DNA from: Streptomyces sp. SLBN-31
GTDB taxonomy: Bacteria > Actinomycetota > Actinomycetes > Streptomycetales > Streptomycetaceae
Assembly (NCBI RefSeq): GCF_006715395.1
Contig: NZ_VFNC01000001.1
Coordinates: forward strand, 124,001 to 188,000
Direction: 5' to 3'
Length of the DNA stretch: 64,000 bases
Numbering within the stretch: the stretch's first letter is position 1; the number at the start of each line of letters is the position of its first letter. The notes beneath the pieces are model-generated. The model ran no database searches and had not been told where the DNA came from. It was given only the letters and a program-made list of their open reading frames with translations. A program made the translations under genes and the position numbers. Below are positions 36,745 to 45,762 of this stretch, piece after piece.

Positions 36745-37196
36745 GCGGTCCCGTCGGTCGTCGTCACCAGCCACAGGCGTCGGCCGTTGCCGTGCTCCCA
36801 GCCGGCGCCCGCCACCGCCTTTCCGAGCCAGTCCAGGCCCATCGCCAGGGGCACCACGACGATGCCGGTGTCCCTGATGACGAACACGCACAGGGCCGGC
36901 AGCAGCAACAGGCCGAGCATGCGGGGGGCGAAGGCGGCGCGGCGGGGAAGCCCCTCGCCGTCCGGCACCCGCGCCGCGGCCTCGAACTCCCGCGTCCGCC
37001 CGACCCACCTCAGCCGGGACGCCCGCAGCACGGTCGACAGCACGAGGCAGCCGAGCGCGAAGGTGACCAGGATCCCGAGGGCTCCGGTCCGCACCGGCGG
37101 CTCCTGCGCCGTGGCGAGCGCCGACACCCAGCCGACGGCGACGCCGGCGAGGATGAGCCCCGAAGCCCACAACTCGTGATGCACGTACCGGACCAT
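36648..37196 (-). CDS. small integral membrane protein, unknown function
   Basis: 182 aa. Four hydrophobic segments are visible: about 10-30, 40-60, 95-115 and a weaker one near 118-130. A polar C-terminal tail of about 40 residues follows, and its DNA is antisense to the 85-aa gene. The N-terminal MVRYVHHELWASGLILAGVAVG resembles other actinobacterial small membrane proteins. No function can be assigned. Confidence 0.65.
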   Translation of the reverse strand: MVRYVHHELWASGLILAGVAVGWVSALATAQEPPVRTGALGILVTFALGCLVLSTVLRASRLRWVGRTREFEAAARVPDGEGLPRRAAFAPRMLGLLLLPALCVFVIRDTGIVVVPLAMGLDWLGKAVAGAGWEHGNGRRLWLVTTTDGTAQPVVTDSNRQRCTARVTNSAGGSGSSGSFAS

Positions 37197-37309
37197 CGTC
37201 CCCCCAACCCCACGGCGCCCTCCCCACCGTAGCCCCGGCCCGCCCGGTCAGACCTCCCTCGCTTGTGAGCGCCCGGTGAAGGCCTTCCGGCCGGTCGGTC
37301 CCAGCGCTC

Positions 37310-39610
37310 CTACACCCGCGACGTCCGTGTCTCGCAGTGCAGTTGGCGGTCGGGGCCGGGGTTGCGGGGTGGGCCGGTGAGGGTGAGGTGCGTTGTGTGC
37401 CGGGTGTCGGTGCTCGATGCCGCGAGGCGGAGTTCCAGGGCACCCGGTTCGACCACGCGGTGGCCGGAGCGGTCGGTGAAGGACGACAGGTCGGCGTGGA
37501 AGCGGAAGGTGACGCGGGTCGACTCGCCGGGGTCCAGGTCCAGGCGCTGGTAGCCGATCAGGCGGACGTCCGGGCGGACCACCGAGGCCACCGGGTCGTG
37601 CAGGTACAGCTGGACGATCTCCGTGCCCGCGCGCTCGCCCGTGTTGCGGACCGTCACCGAGACGTCGTAGGAGCCGTCCGTGCCGATCTCCGCGCCGGTG
37701 GAGTCGGACTCCCACGCGAAGGTCGTGTACGAGCGGCCGTGGCCGAAGGGGTACAGCGGTGTCGGGTCCAGGTTGCTGACCTCGCCCGCGAGGCCCAGCG
37801 GCGGCTGGAGGTACGTCCACGGCTGGCCGCCCGGCTCCCGCGGGACGCTCACCGGCAGCCGGCCCGAGGGGTTGACGCGGCCCGACAGCACGCCCGCCAC
37901 CGCGGGGCCGCCCTCCTCGCCGGGGAAGAAGGCCTGGACCACCGCGCCCAGCCGGCCGTCCCAGCGGCCCAGCGCGTACGGGCGGCCGGTCAGCAGGACC
38001 AGCACCACCGGGACGCCGGTGGCCACCAGGGAGTCCAGCAGATCGGCCTGGACGCCGGGCAGCCGCAGGTCCGTCACGTCGCAGCCCTCGCCCGAGGTGC
38101 CCCGCCCGAACAGGCCCGCCCGGTCGCCCAGTACGGCCACGCACACGTCCGCCTCGGCCGTCCGCGCCACGGCCTCCTCGAAGCCGCCGGTGTCGGGGTC
38201 GTCGACGCCGCAGCCCTCGGCGAAGGTGACCTTGGCGTCCGGCAGTTCGGACCGCAGGGCCTCGAGGACGGTCGGGATGCCGATGCCCATCGGCACCTCG
38301 GGGTGGTGCGTGAGGACGTGCGAGGGGAAGGAGTAGCAGCCCAGCATGGCGAGGGCGTCGGCGGCACGCGGGCCGACGACCGCGATCCGGGTGTCGGGGG
38401 CCAGCGGGAGGATGCCGTCGGGGTTGTCCAGCAGGACCACCGACTCCTCGGCCAGCCGGCGGGCGAGCGCCCGGTTGGACGCCGAGTCCAGGTCGATGCG
38501 CTCGGCCGGCTCGGGGTTCCAGTCCTCGTCGAGCAGGCCCAGTTCACACTTCTGCAGCAGCACCCGGCGGGCCGCCCGGTCGATCAGGGACTCGGGGACC
38601 TCACCCGCCCGCACGGCCTCGACGAGCGGTGTGCCGTAGCACTTCAGGGTCGGCAGTTCGACGTCCAGGCCGGCCGCGAGCGCCGCGTGTGCCGCCTCCG
38701 CCTCGCTGCCGGCGACCCGGTGCTGGGTCTGCAGGAAGCCGACACCGAAGTAGTCGGCGACGACCGTGCCGGTGAAGCCCCACTGCTCGCGCAGCAGCTC
38801 GGTCAGCAGGCCCGGGTCGGCCGAGGCAGGGACGCCGTCCGTGTCGTTGTACGCGGCCATCACCGAGCGCGCCCCGCCGTCCCGCAGCGCCATCTCGAAG
38901 GGCGGCAGCGTGACGTCGGCGAACTCCCGCACCCCCGCCCGCACCGGTGCCAGGTTGCGGGCGCCCGCCGAGGACGCGTACCCGGCGAAGTGCTTGAGCG
39001 TGGAGACGATCCCGGCGGACTCCAGCCCCCGCACATAGGCGGTGCCGACCGTCCCCACCAGGTACGGGTCCTCGCCGATGGTCTCCTCCACCCGGCCCCA
39101 GCGCGGATCGCGTACGACGTCCAGGACGGGGGCGAGACCCTGGTGGACGCCCACCGAGCGCAGGTCGCGGCCGATGGCGGCGCCCATCTCCTCGACCAGA
39201 GCGGGGTCGAAGCTCGCGCCCCAGGCGAGCGGCACCGGGTAGGCGGTGGCCCGCCAGGTGGTGAAGCCGGCCAGGCACTCCTCGTGCGCGAGCGCGGGAA
39301 TGCCGAAGCGGCCCGCGGCGGCGATACGGCGCTGGGCGCGGGCCAGTGCCTGCGCGCCCAGCGCCGGGTCAACGGGGGCGGTGCCGAAGGGGCGGGTGAG
39401 CTGGCCCAGGCCGTGGGTGATCAGCTCGTCCCAGTCGTACTCGGACGTCATCTCGCGCTGCAGCGGGGCGACCCCGTCGCCGTCGGTGTCGGCGCCCACC
39501 CACACGCCGTACAGCTGTGCGGTCTTCTCCTGAAGCGTCATCCGGGAGAGGAGGTCTTCGACGCGGACGGCGGCCGGCAGGGCGGGGTCACGCCAAGGGG
39601 CGGTGGTCAT
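37310..39610 (-). CDS. glycoside hydrolase family 3 (beta-glucosidase/xylosidase-like)
   Basis: 766 aa, no signal peptide, so probably cytoplasmic. The N-terminal TIM-barrel contains KHFAGY (206-211) and the nucleophile D286 in VVADYFGVGF. The second alpha/beta domain follows (about 390-580) and a fibronectin III-like domain closes the protein. It would remove terminal beta-linked sugars from oligosaccharides taken into the cell. It diverges from a LacI gene, and both a GH10 xylanase and matching operators lie close by, so xylo-oligosaccharides are the likeliest substrate. Confidence 0.9.
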   Translation of the reverse strand: MTTAPWRDPALPAAVRVEDLLSRMTLQEKTAQLYGVWVGADTDGDGVAPLQREMTSEYDWDELITHGLGQLTRPFGTAPVDPALGAQALARAQRRIAAAGRFGIPALAHEECLAGFTTWRATAYPVPLAWGASFDPALVEEMGAAIGRDLRSVGVHQGLAPVLDVVRDPRWGRVEETIGEDPYLVGTVGTAYVRGLESAGIVSTLKHFAGYASSAGARNLAPVRAGVREFADVTLPPFEMALRDGGARSVMAAYNDTDGVPASADPGLLTELLREQWGFTGTVVADYFGVGFLQTQHRVAGSEAEAAHAALAAGLDVELPTLKCYGTPLVEAVRAGEVPESLIDRAARRVLLQKCELGLLDEDWNPEPAERIDLDSASNRALARRLAEESVVLLDNPDGILPLAPDTRIAVVGPRAADALAMLGCYSFPSHVLTHHPEVPMGIGIPTVLEALRSELPDAKVTFAEGCGVDDPDTGGFEEAVARTAEADVCVAVLGDRAGLFGRGTSGEGCDVTDLRLPGVQADLLDSLVATGVPVVLVLLTGRPYALGRWDGRLGAVVQAFFPGEEGGPAVAGVLSGRVNPSGRLPVSVPREPGGQPWTYLQPPLGLAGEVSNLDPTPLYPFGHGRSYTTFAWESDSTGAEIGTDGSYDVSVTVRNTGERAGTEIVQLYLHDPVASVVRPDVRLIGYQRLDLDPGESTRVTFRFHADLSSFTDRSGHRVVEPGALELRLAASSTDTRHTTHLTLTGPPRNPGPDRQLHCETRTSRV

Positions 39611-39650
39611 GAAACTCCTGCTCTTGGTCGAGGCGGGGATGTCCCTCTCG

Positions 39651-39682
39651 CGAATGTTTCGATGTGTACTTCGAATGTTCCG
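39651..39682. promoter_or_regulatory. two LacI-type operator-like sites between GH3 and lacI genes
   Basis: CGAATGTTTCG (39651-39661) and CGAATGTTCCG (39672-39682) differ by one base from each other and by one or two from the core CGAAACTTTCG found before the xylanase. Their position in the divergent promoter region suggests control of both genes by the adjacent LacI regulator. Confidence 0.6.
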
Positions 39683-39741
39683 GGAACCTAGGCCGGTGAG
39701 AAGGGTTCGTCAAGAGGTCGCGCAGGGATACGATCGCCGCC

Positions 39742-40797
39742 ATGACACCCCCGGAGCCCCTGGAAACCCGGACGACAAGCCCGTCGACCGGCCGATCGGC
39801 ACAGACCGCGACGCTCGCCGAGATCGCCCGCGAGGCCGGCGTGTCCGCGCCGACAGTTTCGAAGGTCCTCAACGGCCGGGCGGACGTGGCCCCGGCCACC
39901 CGCAGCCGTGTGGAGGAGCTGCTGCGCGCGCACGGCTACCGGCGCCGACGGGCCGAGGCCAGTCGTTCCCCCCTCCTCGACCTGGTCTTCCACGAGCTGG
40001 AGAGCGCCTGGGCGATGGAGGTCATCCGCGGCGTGGAGAACGTGGCCCGGGACACCGGGCTCAGCGTGGTGCTCAGCGAGAGCGCGGGGCGGCTGACGCC
40101 CGGCCGGACGTGGGCGGACCAGGTCGCCGCCCGCCGCCCGCACGGCGTCATCCTGGTGCTCTCCGGCCTCGACGAGTCCCAGCGGGCGCTGCTGACCAGC
40201 CGCTCCATCCCGTTCGTCGTGATGGACCCGGCAGGCGACCCGGGCGTCGACGTGCCGTCCATCGGCGCGACCAACTGGCAGGGCGGGCTCGCCGCCACCC
40301 GGCACCTGATCGAACTCGGCCACACCCGCATCGGCGCCATCACTGGCCCCTCCCGCATGATGTGCAGCCGCGCGCGCGTCGACGGCTACCGCGCCGCCCT
40401 GGAGACCGCCGGGCTGCCCGTCGACCCGGCGCTGATCGTGACCGGTGACTTCCACCACGACGCCGGCTATCGGCAGGGACTGGAGCTGCTGCGCCGCCCG
40501 GACCGCCCCACCGCGGTCTTCGCCCTCAACGACCTCCAGGCGCTCGGCCTGTACGAGGCCGCGCGCGAGCTCGGGCTGCGCATCCCCGAGGACCTGAGCG
40601 TGGTCGGGTTCGACGACCTGCCGGTCGCGCGCTGGGTCGGGCCGCCGCTGACGACCGTACGGCAGCCGCTGATGGAGATGGCCGAGGCGGCCGCCAGGCT
40701 CGTGCTCGACCTCGGGCGCGAGGATCAGCCGGTGGCGACGCGGGTGGAGCTGGCGACGAGTCTGGTGGTGCGCAGCAGTACGGGGGCGCCCGCGTGA
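39742..40797 (+). CDS. LacI family transcriptional regulator
   Basis: 351 aa. An N-terminal helix-turn-helix (TLAEIAREAGVSAPTVSKVLNGR, about 30-52) is preceded by a Thr/Pro-rich extension, and a periplasmic-binding-protein-like sensor domain follows (about 80-345). It lies between the GH3 gene (divergent) and the GH10 xylanase (same strand). It is inferred to repress both in the absence of xylo-oligosaccharides, like BxlR/XlnR-type regulators; that link is not shown by sequence alone. Confidence 0.9.
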   Translation: MTPPEPLETRTTSPSTGRSAQTATLAEIAREAGVSAPTVSKVLNGRADVAPATRSRVEELLRAHGYRRRRAEASRSPLLDLVFHELESAWAMEVIRGVENVARDTGLSVVLSESAGRLTPGRTWADQVAARRPHGVILVLSGLDESQRALLTSRSIPFVVMDPAGDPGVDVPSIGATNWQGGLAATRHLIELGHTRIGAITGPSRMMCSRARVDGYRAALETAGLPVDPALIVTGDFHHDAGYRQGLELLRRPDRPTAVFALNDLQALGLYEAARELGLRIPEDLSVVGFDDLPVARWVGPPLTTVRQPLMEMAEAAARLVLDLGREDQPVATRVELATSLVVRSSTGAPA

Positions 40798-40821
40798 CGA
40801 GGGTGGCCGGAAGTTGACCTA

Positions 40822-40850
40822 TTGACGGGTGGGGTCGGCACCACGACACT
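40822..40850 (+). promoter_or_regulatory. candidate xylanase promoter
   Basis: TTGACG (40822-40827), 17 bp, GACACT (40845-40850). A second TTGACC sits at 40814. Start near 40857 places the operator at 40876 just downstream. Confidence 0.45.
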
Positions 40851-40875
40851 CCTCCGAAGCCAATCGGTTGCACGA

Positions 40876-40888
40876 CCGAAACTTTCGG
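40876..40888 (+). promoter_or_regulatory. xylanase operator palindrome
   Basis: CCGAAACTTTCGG is a perfect 13-bp palindrome about a central C. It abuts the GGAGG ribosome-binding site of the xylanase. Palindromes of this CGAAA-N-TTTCG kind have been described upstream of Streptomyces xylanase genes (recalled). Confidence 0.75.
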
Positions 40889-40901
40889 AGGCACCCGCAA
40901 A

Positions 40902-42248
40902 ATGAGATCTCTGAGAACTGGCTTATCCCTGGCGGCAGTTGCCGGCAGCCTCGCTCTGCTGTTCACCGCGCCCGCGGCCCACGCCGCCGACACGCCCCTG
41001 CGCGACCTGGCCGCCGCCAAGGGCAAGGTCATCGGCACGGCCGTCACCGGCTCCAAGCTCACCGGTACCTACGGCGACCTCGCGGGGGCCCAGTTCAACT
41101 CACTCACCCCCGGCAACGCCATGAAGTGGGGCTCCGTCGAGCCCAGCCAGGGCAGCTTCAACTGGACCGAGGCCGACCAGATCGTGGCCTTCGCGCAGGC
41201 CCATGACCAGCAGGTGCGCGGCCACACCCTGGTCTGGCACAACCAGAACCCGAGCTGGCTGACGAACGGCAGCTGGACGTCCGCCCAGCTCGGCAGCCTC
41301 CTGCAGAACCACATCAGCACGGAGGTGGGCCGGTACAAGGGCAGGATCACGGCCTGGGACGTGGTCAACGAGCCCTTCAACGAGGACGGCACCTACCGCT
41401 CCGACATCTGGTACGACGGCCTCGGCGCCGACTACATCGCCAACGCCCTGACCTGGGCGCACACCGCCGACCCGGCCGCGAAGCTGTACATCAACGACTA
41501 CAACGTCGAAGGCGTCAACGCCAAGAGCACCGCCCTGTACAACCTGGTGAAGGACCTCAAGGGCCGGGGCGTGCCGATCGACGGAGTCGGCCTCCAGGCG
41601 CACCTGATCGTCGGCCAGGTCCCCGCCACGCTGCAGCAGAACATCCAGCGCTTCACCGACCTCGGCGTCGACGTGGCGATCACCGAGCTGGACGTGCGGA
41701 TGGCCCTTCCGGCCGACAGCGCGAAACTCGCCCAGCAGGCGGCCGACTTCAAGTCGGTCGTGGCCGCCTGCGTCGCCGTGACGCGCTGCGCCGGCGTCAC
41801 CGTCTGGGGCTTCGCCGACTCCGACTCCTGGGTGCCGGGCACGTTCCCGGGGTACGGGGCGGCGACGCCGTACGACGACAACTACGCGCCGAAACCGGCG
41901 TACTACGCCATCGTCGAGGCCCTCGGCGGTACGACGACCACCCCGCCGCCCTCGGGCGCCTGCTCGGCGACGTACAGCGTGCAGAGCCAGTGGAACACCG
42001 GGTTCACGGGCCAGGTGACGGTCTCCTGCTCGGGCGCCTCCCTCTCCTCATGGAAGGCGAACTGGACGTTCGGCGCGGGTCAGCGGATCACGCAGGCCTG
42101 GAACGCGACCTGCACCCAGAGCGGCTCGTCGGTCAGTTGCGCCAACGCCTCGTACAACGGCTCCGTGCCGGACGGCGGTTCGGTGACCTTCGGGTTCAAC
42201 GGGTCGTGGAGCGGGAGCAATCCCGTACCGGCCGTGACGCTGGGCTGA
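40902..42248 (+). CDS. secreted GH10 endo-1,4-beta-xylanase with CBM2
   Basis: 448 aa. A signal peptide (to about A28, AHA-A) precedes a GH10 barrel: acid/base E157 in DVVNEPF and nucleophile E262 in ITELDVR, plus HTLVWH. A Thr/Pro linker (GGTTTTPPPSG) leads to a family 2 carbohydrate-binding module (about 352-448) with two cysteines and conserved tryptophans (SQWNTGFTGQV). It degrades xylan outside the cell. An operator palindrome and promoter upstream suggest induction by xylan products. Confidence 0.95.
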   Translation: MRSLRTGLSLAAVAGSLALLFTAPAAHAADTPLRDLAAAKGKVIGTAVTGSKLTGTYGDLAGAQFNSLTPGNAMKWGSVEPSQGSFNWTEADQIVAFAQAHDQQVRGHTLVWHNQNPSWLTNGSWTSAQLGSLLQNHISTEVGRYKGRITAWDVVNEPFNEDGTYRSDIWYDGLGADYIANALTWAHTADPAAKLYINDYNVEGVNAKSTALYNLVKDLKGRGVPIDGVGLQAHLIVGQVPATLQQNIQRFTDLGVDVAITELDVRMALPADSAKLAQQAADFKSVVAACVAVTRCAGVTVWGFADSDSWVPGTFPGYGAATPYDDNYAPKPAYYAIVEALGGTTTTPPPSGACSATYSVQSQWNTGFTGQVTVSCSGASLSSWKANWTFGAGQRITQAWNATCTQSGSSVSCANASYNGSVPDGGSVTFGFNGSWSGSNPVPAVTLG

Positions 42249-42331
42249 GAAATCTGAGATTCTCCGAAGAAAACCGTCTGACGGGGTCGCTGCTAACAAT
42301 CTCCTAATAATTCGGACTTACGTTCCTGCCC

Positions 42332-43387
42332 GTGACGGGACACGTGGAGAGTGGCGGCGCGGGCAGACCCAAGGGCCGGCGATCGACCGTACTGAAGATC
42401 GCCGGCCTCGCGGCGGCGGGCCTGCTGGTGCTCGGCGCGGGGGCGGCCGGACTGGCGTACTGGCACCTCGACAACAACATCCAAAGCGTCGACATCAACC
42501 AGGCGCTCGGCGACGACCGCCCGGCGAAGGCGGTGACGACCGCGTCGGCCTCCGCCTCCGCCTCGGCCTCCCCGCTGCCCTCCGGCTCCCTCAACATCCT
42601 CGTGCTGGGGTCGGACTCGCGCAGCGGCAAGGAGAACAAGACGCTCGGCGGGGGCAGCAGCTCCGGCGCCCGGTCCGACACGGCGATGGTCGTGCACATC
42701 GACGCGGGCCGGAAGAAGGCGACCGTCGTCAGCATCCCGCGCGACACGCTGGTGACGCGTCCGTCGTGCCCGCTGACGACGGGCGGTTCGACGGCGGTGG
42801 CGTACGACGCGATGTTCAACAGCGCGTACTCGGTGGGCGGTCCGGTCTGCGCGGTGAAGACGGTCGAGTCGATCACCGGCATCCGCATGGACCACTACGT
42901 CGAGATCGACTTCTCGGGGTTCGCGAAGCTGGTGAACGCACTCGGCGGCGTCACCGTCACCACCGACGAGGACATCGACGACGACGACAGCCATCTGCGC
43001 CTCGCGGCCGGCACCCACCACCTGAACGGCAGCCAGGCCCTGGCGCTCGCCCGCACCCGGCACGGCATAGGCGACGGCAGCGACCTGGGCCGCATAGGCC
43101 TGCAGCAGAAGCTGGTGAAGGCACTGCTGGACCAGATCGCCTCGACGAGCCTGTTCACCAGCCCCGCCAAGCTCTACGACGTCGCCGACGCCGTCACCGG
43201 CAGCCTGACCACCGACACCGGCCTGGACTCGCTGAGCGAACTGGTGGACCTGGGCAGGAGCCTGAGAGGCCTGTCCTCGGCCCACGTCAGAACGGTGATG
43301 ATGCCGGTGGTCACGGCCCCGTCGGACCCCAACCGGGTGGTGGCGAGGGAACCGGGGGCCGGGCAGTTGTGGAAGTCGCTGCGGTGA
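42332..43387 (+). CDS. LytR-CpsA-Psr family protein
   Basis: 351 aa from GTG. A single N-terminal membrane helix (about 22-44) precedes the LCP domain with NILVLGSDSRSG and the arginine-containing SIPRDTLV; GARSDTAMVVHID is the usual metal/phosphate site. LCP proteins transfer polymers such as teichoic acid or capsular chains from a lipid carrier to peptidoglycan. Its 3' end overlaps the convergent gene by 77 bp. TACGTT ends 9 nt before the GTG. Confidence 0.93.
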   Translation: MTGHVESGGAGRPKGRRSTVLKIAGLAAAGLLVLGAGAAGLAYWHLDNNIQSVDINQALGDDRPAKAVTTASASASASASPLPSGSLNILVLGSDSRSGKENKTLGGGSSSGARSDTAMVVHIDAGRKKATVVSIPRDTLVTRPSCPLTTGGSTAVAYDAMFNSAYSVGGPVCAVKTVESITGIRMDHYVEIDFSGFAKLVNALGGVTVTTDEDIDDDDSHLRLAAGTHHLNGSQALALARTRHGIGDGSDLGRIGLQQKLVKALLDQIASTSLFTSPAKLYDVADAVTGSLTTDTGLDSLSELVDLGRSLRGLSSAHVRTVMMPVVTAPSDPNRVVAREPGAGQLWKSLR

Positions 43388-43967
43388 GGGGCGGCGCCTG
43401 AAGAAGATCCCGCAGCCTCTCCTCGCCGATGTTCCTCACCGCGTCGCCGACGACCTCGGTGACGTCGTTCGCCAGCGTGAGGGGTGCGGGACCCAGCAGG
43501 TACTGACCCACCTTGATGGCCGCCTCGATCCCCTTGCCGCCGTGTCGTGCGGCGCGCCGGGCGTCCGGCAGGGAGATGTAGGAGGCGGCTTCCAGCCCGA
43601 GGGCGACGGCCTTCTCCTCGCCGGCCGCCGCGACGCCCTCGCGGAGCGTCCCGGGCGGGAAATGGTGCGCCCGCAGGTCCCGAACCAGGGCCTCGGCCTC
43701 GTCGAGGAGGTTGCCGTGCGCCAGGCGGTACGTCTCCCGGTCCGCCGTCGTGGGGGCCCGCAGTTCGGTCGTGTACTCGTCGTACGAGAACCGGTAGGCC
43801 CTGCGGTTCGCCAGGAACGCCTCCCCCTGTGCCGCCGCGGCGAGGTGGACGAGATCCTCGATGACGCCCGCGACCTTCGGCGGCACGGCCTCGGCGTCGT
43901 GCCGCTGATCGCGGGCCTCTCGCAGGGACCGCCTCAACTGCTCGTGCCATTTGCCCAGTTCACTCAT
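43311..43967 (-). CDS. hypothetical helical protein
   Basis: 218 aa. Mostly alpha-helical, charged (ELGKWHEQLRRSLREARDQR), with one hydrophobic helix near 155-180 and a Pro-rich C-terminus. No family is recognised. Its last 77 bp overlap the LCP gene on the other strand; the tail from about residue 193 on is the least certain part. It faces the FG-GAP gene across 147 bp. Confidence 0.65.
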   Translation of the reverse strand: MSELGKWHEQLRRSLREARDQRHDAEAVPPKVAGVIEDLVHLAAAAQGEAFLANRRAYRFSYDEYTTELRAPTTADRETYRLAHGNLLDEAEALVRDLRAHHFPPGTLREGVAAAGEEKAVALGLEAASYISLPDARRAARHGGKGIEAAIKVGQYLLGPAPLTLANDVTEVVGDAVRNIGEERLRDLLQAPPLTAATSTTARPPVPSPPPGWGPTGP

Positions 43968-44114
43968 CGCTGCGCTCCCCTCGGGCGATGACAGACCTTG
44001 CGAACGTACTCAAGGGCAGCCCGGCCGGGCAGGGCGCACGGGGTGCGTACGGCTACAACCCCCGCGCCCCCTGACGAGTCTTCAGTCATGTCATCGCAAC
44101 TAGGGGGTCTCCCG

Positions 44115-45521
44115 GTGTTTTCCCTTTCTCCGTCAGGCCGTTGGGCGGTACCGATCGTCGTGGGGCTGGTCGCGCTCGGCGTGGCGCCCCCGCAGGAGCC
44201 GAGCCGTGCCGAGGCGGCGACACCGGCGCCCGTGCGGAACGACTTCAACGGCGACGGTTACGCCGACCTCGCGATCGGGGCCCCGAAAGCCACCGTCTCG
44301 GGTCACGCCCGGGCCGGTTACGCGGCGGTCGTGTACGGCGGCCCGCACGGCCTGTCCGCCGCCCGGCGGACCGTCGTCAGCCGCTCCACGAGCGGAGTCC
44401 CGGGCGCCGCCGCCACCGACGAGGGCTTCGGCACGCAGCTCTCCCGCGGCGACCTCGACGGCGACGGCTACGCCGACCTGGTCGTCGGCAACCGTGCCGG
44501 GAAGACCGACGCGGTGATCCTCTGGGGCGGCCCGCACGGCCTGACCGGCGCCGGCGCGCGCTCCGTCCCCGCCACCAACACCCAGACCGGCGACTTCGAC
44601 GGCGACGGCCGGCTCGACCTGGCCCTGTTCCGGACCCGCCCGGCGATGGGCGACGACCCTAACGGCAGTACCGCCAGCGTCTGGAAGGGTCCCTTCACCC
44701 GCTCCGGACGGCACGGCACCGAGACGCCCCTCGACGCCGACCACCTCAAGTACTACGACGTCCGGGACGGCGCGACGGGGGACGTGAACGGCGACGGCCG
44801 CGACGACCTGGCGCTGAGCGTCTACGAGGGCGACGGCAGCTACGGCACGAGGTTCTACACCGGCTCCGCCTCCGGCCTGGTCCCGCCGTCCACCCCCGAC
44901 GCCGCCCCCGACACCGACGGCGGCCTCGCCTTCGGCGACCTCGACGGCGACGGCTACGACGACCTCGCCGTCGGCTCCGTGTACGACTCCGCGGTCACGG
45001 TGGCGTACGGCTCCGCCTCGGGCCTCGGGGCTCGCGACACCTGGAAGACGTTCACCGAGGACACCCCCGGCGTGCCGGGCACCGGCGACTCCGTCTTCCG
45101 CTTCGGCCAGGCCCTCTCGGCCGGTGACGTCAACGGCGACCACATCGACGACCTCGCCGTCGGCATCCCCGGCAAGGAACTCGGCTACGACGACAACGCG
45201 GGCGCCGTCGACGTCCTGTACGGCACCAGGTCCGGCCTCACCGGCAAGGGCGCCCAGTCCTTCACCCAGGACACCCCCGGCGTCCCGGGCAAGGCCGAAC
45301 TCGCCGACACCTTCGGCGCGTCCGTCGCCCTCCTCGACATCAACGGCAACGGCTACGCCGACCTGGCGGCCGCGGCCGTCGGCGAGGACGGCGGCAATGG
45401 CGCGGTGTGGTCCCTGCGCGGCCGCCCGACCGGCATCGTGACGGACGCGGCCCTGGTCCTCGGCCCCAAGGCGATCGGCGCGCCGTACACGAAGGCGGCG
45501 TTCGGGGCCGAGCTCAAGTAG
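44115..45521 (+). CDS. secreted FG-GAP repeat protein
   Basis: 468 aa from GTG 44115, which has AGGGGG at the right distance (ATG 44088 is an alternative with a weaker site). After a signal peptide ending near AEA, the protein has about seven FG-GAP/integrin-type repeats, each with a calcium-binding DxNGDGxxD loop (for example NGDGYADLAIG, DLDGDGYADLVVG). It is an extracellular beta-propeller of unknown partner. Proteins of this kind are common in streptomycetes and often bind metal or polysaccharide. Confidence 0.88.
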   Translation: MFSLSPSGRWAVPIVVGLVALGVAPPQEPSRAEAATPAPVRNDFNGDGYADLAIGAPKATVSGHARAGYAAVVYGGPHGLSAARRTVVSRSTSGVPGAAATDEGFGTQLSRGDLDGDGYADLVVGNRAGKTDAVILWGGPHGLTGAGARSVPATNTQTGDFDGDGRLDLALFRTRPAMGDDPNGSTASVWKGPFTRSGRHGTETPLDADHLKYYDVRDGATGDVNGDGRDDLALSVYEGDGSYGTRFYTGSASGLVPPSTPDAAPDTDGGLAFGDLDGDGYDDLAVGSVYDSAVTVAYGSASGLGARDTWKTFTEDTPGVPGTGDSVFRFGQALSAGDVNGDHIDDLAVGIPGKELGYDDNAGAVDVLYGTRSGLTGKGAQSFTQDTPGVPGKAELADTFGASVALLDINGNGYADLAAAAVGEDGGNGAVWSLRGRPTGIVTDAALVLGPKAIGAPYTKAAFGAELK

Positions 45522-45655
45522 CCTCCGGCGACTTGAGCTCCGGGGCTCGGGATCCGAGACGCTTTTGCAAGGAATGGGCGGGTGGCTCGACCCGCCCACC
45601 TACCCGAAGTCGCCCTGCTGCCAGGCGAGATGACTTTTCGTGATCGAGTCGCGGC

Positions 45656-45731
45656 GTAGCGTTGCAAGCGTGTAGCGTGCGCCACGAAAGCATCGACCCC
45701 CGTGTGGTGTTAGCAGCACCGCGCGGGGGTC
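45656..45731 (+). promoter_or_regulatory. direct repeats and a long hairpin upstream of the winged-helix gene
   Basis: GTAGCGT occurs at 45656 and 45672 around GTTGCAAG. Then GACCCCCG (45695-45702) pairs with CGGGGGTC (45724-45731), with GGTG/CACC inside, making a stem of about 13 pairs. This 241-bp gap has no other coding signal. The element may be an operator or an RNA switch for the next gene. Confidence 0.5.
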
Positions 45732-45762
45732 TGACCACAGATCGAAAAGGGTAGGTCGATCC

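Noticed and set aside
37337..39691. 784-codon open frame on the plus strand opposite the GH3 gene
   Set aside because: It is antisense to a clear GH3 enzyme, has no recognisable motif and its composition is that of a high-G+C shadow frame.
45656..45731. tRNA or known riboswitch in the gap before the winged-helix gene
   Set aside because: No cloverleaf or recognised aptamer could be drawn; only a simple hairpin and direct repeats are present.
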